Positions 22,088 to 24,949 of a stretch of DNA of 24,949 nt are shown here, one piece after another (position 1 is the stretch's first letter; each line of letters begins with the position of its first letter). A program made the position numbers and the translations under genes. The notes under the pieces are model-generated. The model saw only the letters and a list, made by a program, of their open reading frames with translations. It was not told the origin of the DNA and did no database searches. The stretch is from Pseudomonadota bacterium (lineage in GTDB: Bacteria; Desulfobacterota; Desulfovibrionia; Desulfovibrionales; Desulfovibrionaceae), in NCBI GenBank assembly GCA_023390395.1, contig JAEWCY010000206.1:1-24949 (forward strand), written 5' to 3'.

Positions 22088-23283
22088 GCGGCCTCCTCGA
22101 CGCTGACGTAGGCGTCCATTGCGGTGACGAAGGGCATGACGACGCCGACGTAGCCCGGGCGGACGTGGCCGACCTCGTCCAGGGCGTGGACGCCGACAGG
22201 CGAACGCTGGCCGGTCAGGGTCAGGCGAACGCGAGGGGACGGGGCCCGGCGCAGGAAACGGCCGAACTCCACGCCCGGGATCAACAGGCGCACAGGCTCG
22301 GGCAGGGCCGCCTCGGAAAGCGGCTCGATGCCGCGCGCGCCGTCCAGGCACAGCCAGGCCCCGGCCGGGCCGACCTCCAGGCACATCTTCTTGTCGCCCT
22401 CGGCCAGGTACAGCGAGAGCCGTTCGGCGGCGGCCAGAAAGGACTCGGTCTCCACGTCCAGCGTCGGCGCGTGGCCGGCCAGATGTTCCAGCAGCCGGTC
22501 CGTGGGCATGAACTCGCCGCGCCGTACCGGCACGCTCCAGCGCGTGCCCGCGCCGGCGAAGTGCAGGCGCTTTTCGGTCACGCCCACGAGTTCGGCCGTC
22601 TCGATCCACTTGTGCAGCCCGTACAGGCGTCGGGCGTCCGTCCCGCAAGGTACGTCGAAGATGCCGGCCCAGGCCGTGGCCGGCTCGGCCGGGGCCGCGC
22701 CGGGAGTGGGCAGGGCCAGGCGCACGAACTCCGGACCGCAGAAGGCCTCGATACGCAAGCCGTCGCGGCCGGGCGTGAACCGGATCTGGTCCATGGGGTG
22801 CTCGTCGCCGGCCGAGGGCGCGACGGCGGCCACGGCCGCGGCGAACCGCTTGCCGTCCAGGGGCCGCATGTCCTCACGGAAAAGCGGTTCGACCTGCGGC
22901 CGGTATTTGACGTCCTTGACGGCCAGGTGCGCGCGCGACCGGCCGGCCTTGATCGAAAGCCTGTCCCCGGCCGCGTCCAGCGACAGGGTGACCGGGCCCT
23001 CGGGCAGGCGGCCGGCGAGTTCCAGGAACTTGCGGCCGGCCACGCCGCAGGCGATTTCGCCGGTCGGGATCGCGCCGGGCGCGACGCCGACCACGTCCAC
23101 GGCCTCGTCGCTGCCCTGGATGCGCAACCCGTTCTCGGCGGCCGAGAGCCAGACGCAATTGCGGGGGTTGAGCTCGATGCGTTCGCGCCCCTTGGCCTTG
23201 ACCATGGCCTGGACCACGGCCGCCGGCCGCGCCAGGGCGGCGAGGAGATCGGCACGGGGCAAGGTGAGGGAGGGCTGGCTCAC
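22084..23283 (-). CDS. DNA polymerase III beta subunit (sliding clamp) homologue of the element
   Basis: 399 residues from the GTG at 23283, which overlaps the stop of the preceding small gene. The N-terminal third matches clamp domain 1 (ADLLAALARPAAVVQ, GVAGRKFLELAGRLPEGPVTLSL, then LSIKAGRSRAHLAVKD). The rest is compatible with two further clamp domains and ends in MPFVTAMDAYVSVEEAA. The chromosomal dnaN would lie near dnaA, so this copy is likely for replication of the element. Sequence identity to chromosomal clamps looks low, which is typical of phage versions. It is followed by DUF5131 with an ATGA overlap. Confidence 0.75.
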   Translation of the reverse strand: MSQPSLTLPRADLLAALARPAAVVQAMVKAKGRERIELNPRNCVWLSAAENGLRIQGSDEAVDVVGVAPGAIPTGEIACGVAGRKFLELAGRLPEGPVTLSLDAAGDRLSIKAGRSRAHLAVKDVKYRPQVEPLFREDMRPLDGKRFAAAVAAVAPSAGDEHPMDQIRFTPGRDGLRIEAFCGPEFVRLALPTPGAAPAEPATAWAGIFDVPCGTDARRLYGLHKWIETAELVGVTEKRLHFAGAGTRWSVPVRRGEFMPTDRLLEHLAGHAPTLDVETESFLAAAERLSLYLAEGDKKMCLEVGPAGAWLCLDGARGIEPLSEAALPEPVRLLIPGVEFGRFLRRAPSPRVRLTLTGQRSPVGVHALDEVGHVRPGYVGVVMPFVTAMDAYVSVEEAA

Positions 23284-23522
23284 AACTGCACCCCCGTTTC
23301 CCGGGCCAGGACGCCGAGCTGGTCGAGGCGGTCCAGGGCGTCGAGGCACTTTCGGGCGGCCTGGCGGGCGTCGGGATGGAGCGTCAGGCGATGCACGGTC
23401 ATGAGGTCGCGCAATGCGTCTTCGGCCTGCTCGGCCTCGGCGAAGGCCTCGCCGCTGTCGCGGACCAGCTTCAAGGGGTCCCTGACGGACGCGGGACGCG
23501 GAACGACGGCTACGGCTTCCAT
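23280..23522 (-). CDS. Small protein of unknown function
   Basis: 80 residues, mostly helical in character (EAFAEAEQAEDALRDLMTVHRLTL, ARQAARKCLDALDRLDQLG). A GGAGGGGAACC site precedes the ATG. It overlaps both neighbours by a few bases, consistent with a compact phage-type operon. No family recognised. Confidence 0.65.
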   Translation of the reverse strand: MEAVAVVPRPASVRDPLKLVRDSGEAFAEAEQAEDALRDLMTVHRLTLHPDARQAARKCLDALDRLDQLGVLARETGVQL

Positions 23523-23689
23523 GGTTCCCCTCCCCGGAGCCGGGACTCGCGGGCGACATCGAAGCGGGCGAGATAGTCGCGGAAGCCGTCCAGGCGGCGG
23601 CGGTCCACGACGACGCCGGCGAGGACCGCCAGGGCGGCCAGAATCCAGACCACGGCCATGATGACCCAGGGCGTGACGTCATGCAGCAT
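23510..23689 (-). CDS. Small single-span membrane protein
   Basis: 59 residues with one membrane helix near residues 7-27 (PWVIMAVVWILAALAVLAGV) followed by a basic, soluble tail. GGAGGGG precedes the ATG. It overlaps the next gene by 13 bases. Function unknown; a phage-encoded membrane peptide is one option. Confidence 0.6.
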   Translation of the reverse strand: MLHDVTPWVIMAVVWILAALAVLAGVVVDRRRLDGFRDYLARFDVARESRLRGGEPWKP

Positions 23690-23939
23690 CGGGGGCCCCT
23701 CCTTCGTCCCGGTCGCCGACCGGGAGCTGGCGTTGGCGGAAATCGGCCACAGGCGCGGCGGGCCGCCCGGCCGACACCACGCGCAGATGCCGGGTGCGGC
23801 GCACGGTGCGCACGCCCTGGACCGCGCCGAGCGCGCCCCGCAGGGCCTTGCGCTGGGACGTCCACAGGTCCGGGCTGGCCACGATGCGGGCCAGCAGCGC
23901 GTCGGCGTCCATGAGGTCGCGGTCAAGCGGCGAGCTCAT
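23679..23939 (-). CDS. Small protein of unknown function
   Basis: 86 residues, rich in Arg and Ala (SQRKALRGALGAVQGVRTVRR), with no transmembrane segment. A GGAGGGGAGCGCC site precedes the ATG. It overlaps the zinc-ribbon gene upstream by 17 bases and the membrane peptide downstream by 11. No family recognised. Confidence 0.6.
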   Translation of the reverse strand: MSSPLDRDLMDADALLARIVASPDLWTSQRKALRGALGAVQGVRTVRRTRHLRVVSAGRPAAPVADFRQRQLPVGDRDEGGAPDAA

Positions 23940-24525
23940 GGCGCTCCCCTCCGTAGCAGGCCGGACAGGTCAGGCGGTAACCCGGATACTCCGGGGCCAC
24001 GCGCCAGCCGGCCGCGATGTAGTCCGCCGCCGTGGCCAGGGAGGCGTCCCCGGGCCGGCGGCAGTGTTGGCAACGGACTTCGGACGCCGTCAGGCGCACC
24101 GTCTCGGGACGGCGGGCGAAATGGGCCATGACGGCGGCCATGTCGTAGTCCATGTCCGGCACGCGCTCGCCGTTGACGACGATGGTGCGGGCGGGGTCGA
24201 GGCGGATATCCAATCCAACGTCGGCGTCGATTTCGACCTCCGCAGCACACTCCGGGCATTTCGCTGGAAGGTCTGTGATATGATCCCGATCAGCCAGGTG
24301 GAAACTTCCGTCTATGAGGTTATCTACTCCCAAACGGCAATTGCATTCGGGGCACCTGCCGCCCGCCGCAACACCAATTCTTGCGTACACGATAGTCTCC
24401 CTCGAACATGTCGGGCATTCGAGCCGGCTTTTTTCGTCTCCGCGCATCAAACGGAAGGCGTCAAAGTCCTCAACCAGGGCGGCTGGCAAATCTCTCCCGC
24501 AGTACGGGCACGCGTATTCGCTCAT
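23923..24525 (-). CDS. Protein with six CxxC pairs (multi zinc ribbon)
   Basis: 200 residues. It begins MSEYACPYCGRDL and carries CPYC, CPTC, CPEC, CPEC, CQHC and CPAC, enough for three four-Cys zinc sites. Between them lies a region with few cysteines (DVGLDIRLDPARTIVVNGERV). Its first 50 residues resemble the whole neighbouring 68-residue protein, so the two arose by duplication. The start overlaps that gene by ATGA. Zinc ribbons of this type bind nucleic acid or proteins; the specific role is unknown. Confidence 0.7.
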   Translation of the reverse strand: MSEYACPYCGRDLPAALVEDFDAFRLMRGDEKSRLECPTCSRETIVYARIGVAAGGRCPECNCRLGVDNLIDGSFHLADRDHITDLPAKCPECAAEVEIDADVGLDIRLDPARTIVVNGERVPDMDYDMAAVMAHFARRPETVRLTASEVRCQHCRRPGDASLATAADYIAAGWRVAPEYPGYRLTCPACYGGERHELAA

Positions 24526-24728
24526 TGCGCTTCTCCCCTTGCCGGCATCCACGCGCCCTCGATGGCGTAGGCAGCCTGCGCGTCGACACGGACGGAAACG
24601 TCCCGGTCGCAGCCGGGGCAAACGACGGATCGCAGATAATAATCCTCCAGACCGAGGAACGACCTTGAAACCTCCACATCCACCGGGGACAGTTCCCCGC
24701 CGCAGTACGGGCACGTGTATTCGCTCAT
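24522..24728 (-). CDS. Small zinc-ribbon protein, paralogue of its neighbour
   Basis: 68 residues, starting MSEYTCPYCGGEL, with a second pair CPGC 32 residues later, giving a single four-Cys zinc site. The spacing and flanking words (SEYxCPYCGxxL, then VCPGCDRDVSVRV) parallel the N-terminus of the 200-residue protein that follows. The GGAGGAGGGG site before the ATG is strong. It overlaps the preceding gene by ATGA. Confidence 0.7.
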   Translation of the reverse strand: MSEYTCPYCGGELSPVDVEVSRSFLGLEDYYLRSVVCPGCDRDVSVRVDAQAAYAIEGAWMPARGEAQ

Positions 24729-24949
24729 CGTTCTCCCCTCCTCCGCTCGAGCAGCGCGAGCGGCACGGGTTGCTTGAGGCCGGCGCAGCGGGCGGACCAG
24801 CCGGCGTCGGTCCAGACGATGGCCATGACCCAGGTGAGCAGCCGTCCCAGCCAGGGGGCCGGCGCGCTCACGCGGTCGCCGGCGGAAAACGGCAACACGC
24901 CGGGCAGCGGCCGCCGCGACACGGCGGGGCCGGCGCGGCCGGCCAGGGA
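24725..24949 (-). CDS. Unknown protein, C-terminal part (runs off the right edge)
   Basis: The frame is open from the right edge to the stop at 24725. A GTG at 24922 could be the start (65 residues) but upstream codons remain open. It has one moderately hydrophobic stretch (PWLGRLLTWVMAIVWTDAGW). The stop overlaps the next ATG, in line with the operon. No family recognised. Confidence 0.45.
   Translation of the reverse strand, partial: SLAGRAGPAVSRRPLPGVLPFSAGDRVSAPAPWLGRLLTWVMAIVWTDAGWSARCAGLKQPVPLALLERRRGER

Larger units (their letters stand above)
20404..24949. mobile_element. Left end of a tRNA-Leu-integrated prophage or genomic island (runs off the right edge)
   Basis: It is bounded on the left by the tRNA-Leu 3' fragment, with an outward-adjacent tyrosine integrase. 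Then come small, tightly overlapping phage-like genes on the minus strand: zinc ribbons, a sliding clamp and DUF5131. No structural phage genes are visible in this part. The other boundary, predicted to carry the intact tRNA-Leu and a matching direct repeat, is outside the window. Confidence 0.8.

Noticed and set aside
1..24949. CRISPR arrays or toxin-antitoxin and defence modules
   Set aside because: No regularly spaced repeats, Cas motifs or recognisable toxin-antitoxin pair were found in the visible sequence.

Overview
The window is GC-rich and looks like the chromosome of a sulfate-reducing Desulfovibrionaceae bacterium, perhaps Solidesulfovibrio-like. The evidence is a periplasmic selenocysteine formate dehydrogenase FdhAB with its own moaA-mobA-fdhD-fdhE maturation operon, a sensor kinase with a Cys-rich insert, and the codon bias. 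The genus assignment is inference from gene content, not a database match.

Layout. (1) 1-2101, minus strand: two small envelope proteins, ispG (isoprenoid MEP pathway) and the start of proS, behind a good sigma70-type promoter. (2) 2109-6202, minus: a sensory module made of a Leu/Ile/Val-type binding lipoprotein, a membrane histidine kinase and a REC-STAS response regulator. A promoter sits so close to the first gene that its mRNA may be leaderless. (3) 6434-14543, minus: the formate dehydrogenase locus. fdhE-fdhD-mobA-moaA are translationally coupled, followed by an IS1595-transposase-like protein that appears domesticated. After a 167-bp regulatory gap with two palindromes come fdhA (in-frame UGA read as selenocysteine) and fdhB. 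No membrane subunit is present, so a soluble periplasmic FdhAB is expected. (4) 14864-16736: a zinc-ribbon membrane protein, a DUF2238/YjdF-type membrane protein and a hydroxynitrile-lyase-like cupin with a clear terminator. (5) 16761-20287, minus: an MgtA-type Mg2+ P-type ATPase behind a leader of about 700 nt. The leader starts with an M-box (ykoK) Mg2+ riboswitch and its intrinsic terminator. It then holds a small Glu-Asp-Pro-containing ORF and a second hairpin followed by a T tract.

(6) 20404-24949: the left end of an integrated element. It sits in the 3' half of a tRNA-Leu(CAA) gene; the intact tRNA should lie at the other end, beyond the window. The element carries a tyrosine integrase and, on the opposite strand, a tightly overlapping set of phage-like genes: two tandem zinc-ribbon paralogues, three small unknown proteins, a sliding-clamp (DnaN) homologue and a truncated DUF5131 radical-SAM-like gene. 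The integrase and DUF5131 genes run into each other tail to tail at about 21723-21740. Both proteins lose family resemblance there, which suggests a deletion junction.

The most interesting items are the layered mgtA leader (riboswitch plus possible MgtL-like peptide), the catalytically degenerate IS1595-like protein fixed inside the formate dehydrogenase operon, an FdhD without its canonical CxxC loop, and the integrase/DUF5131 fusion junction.
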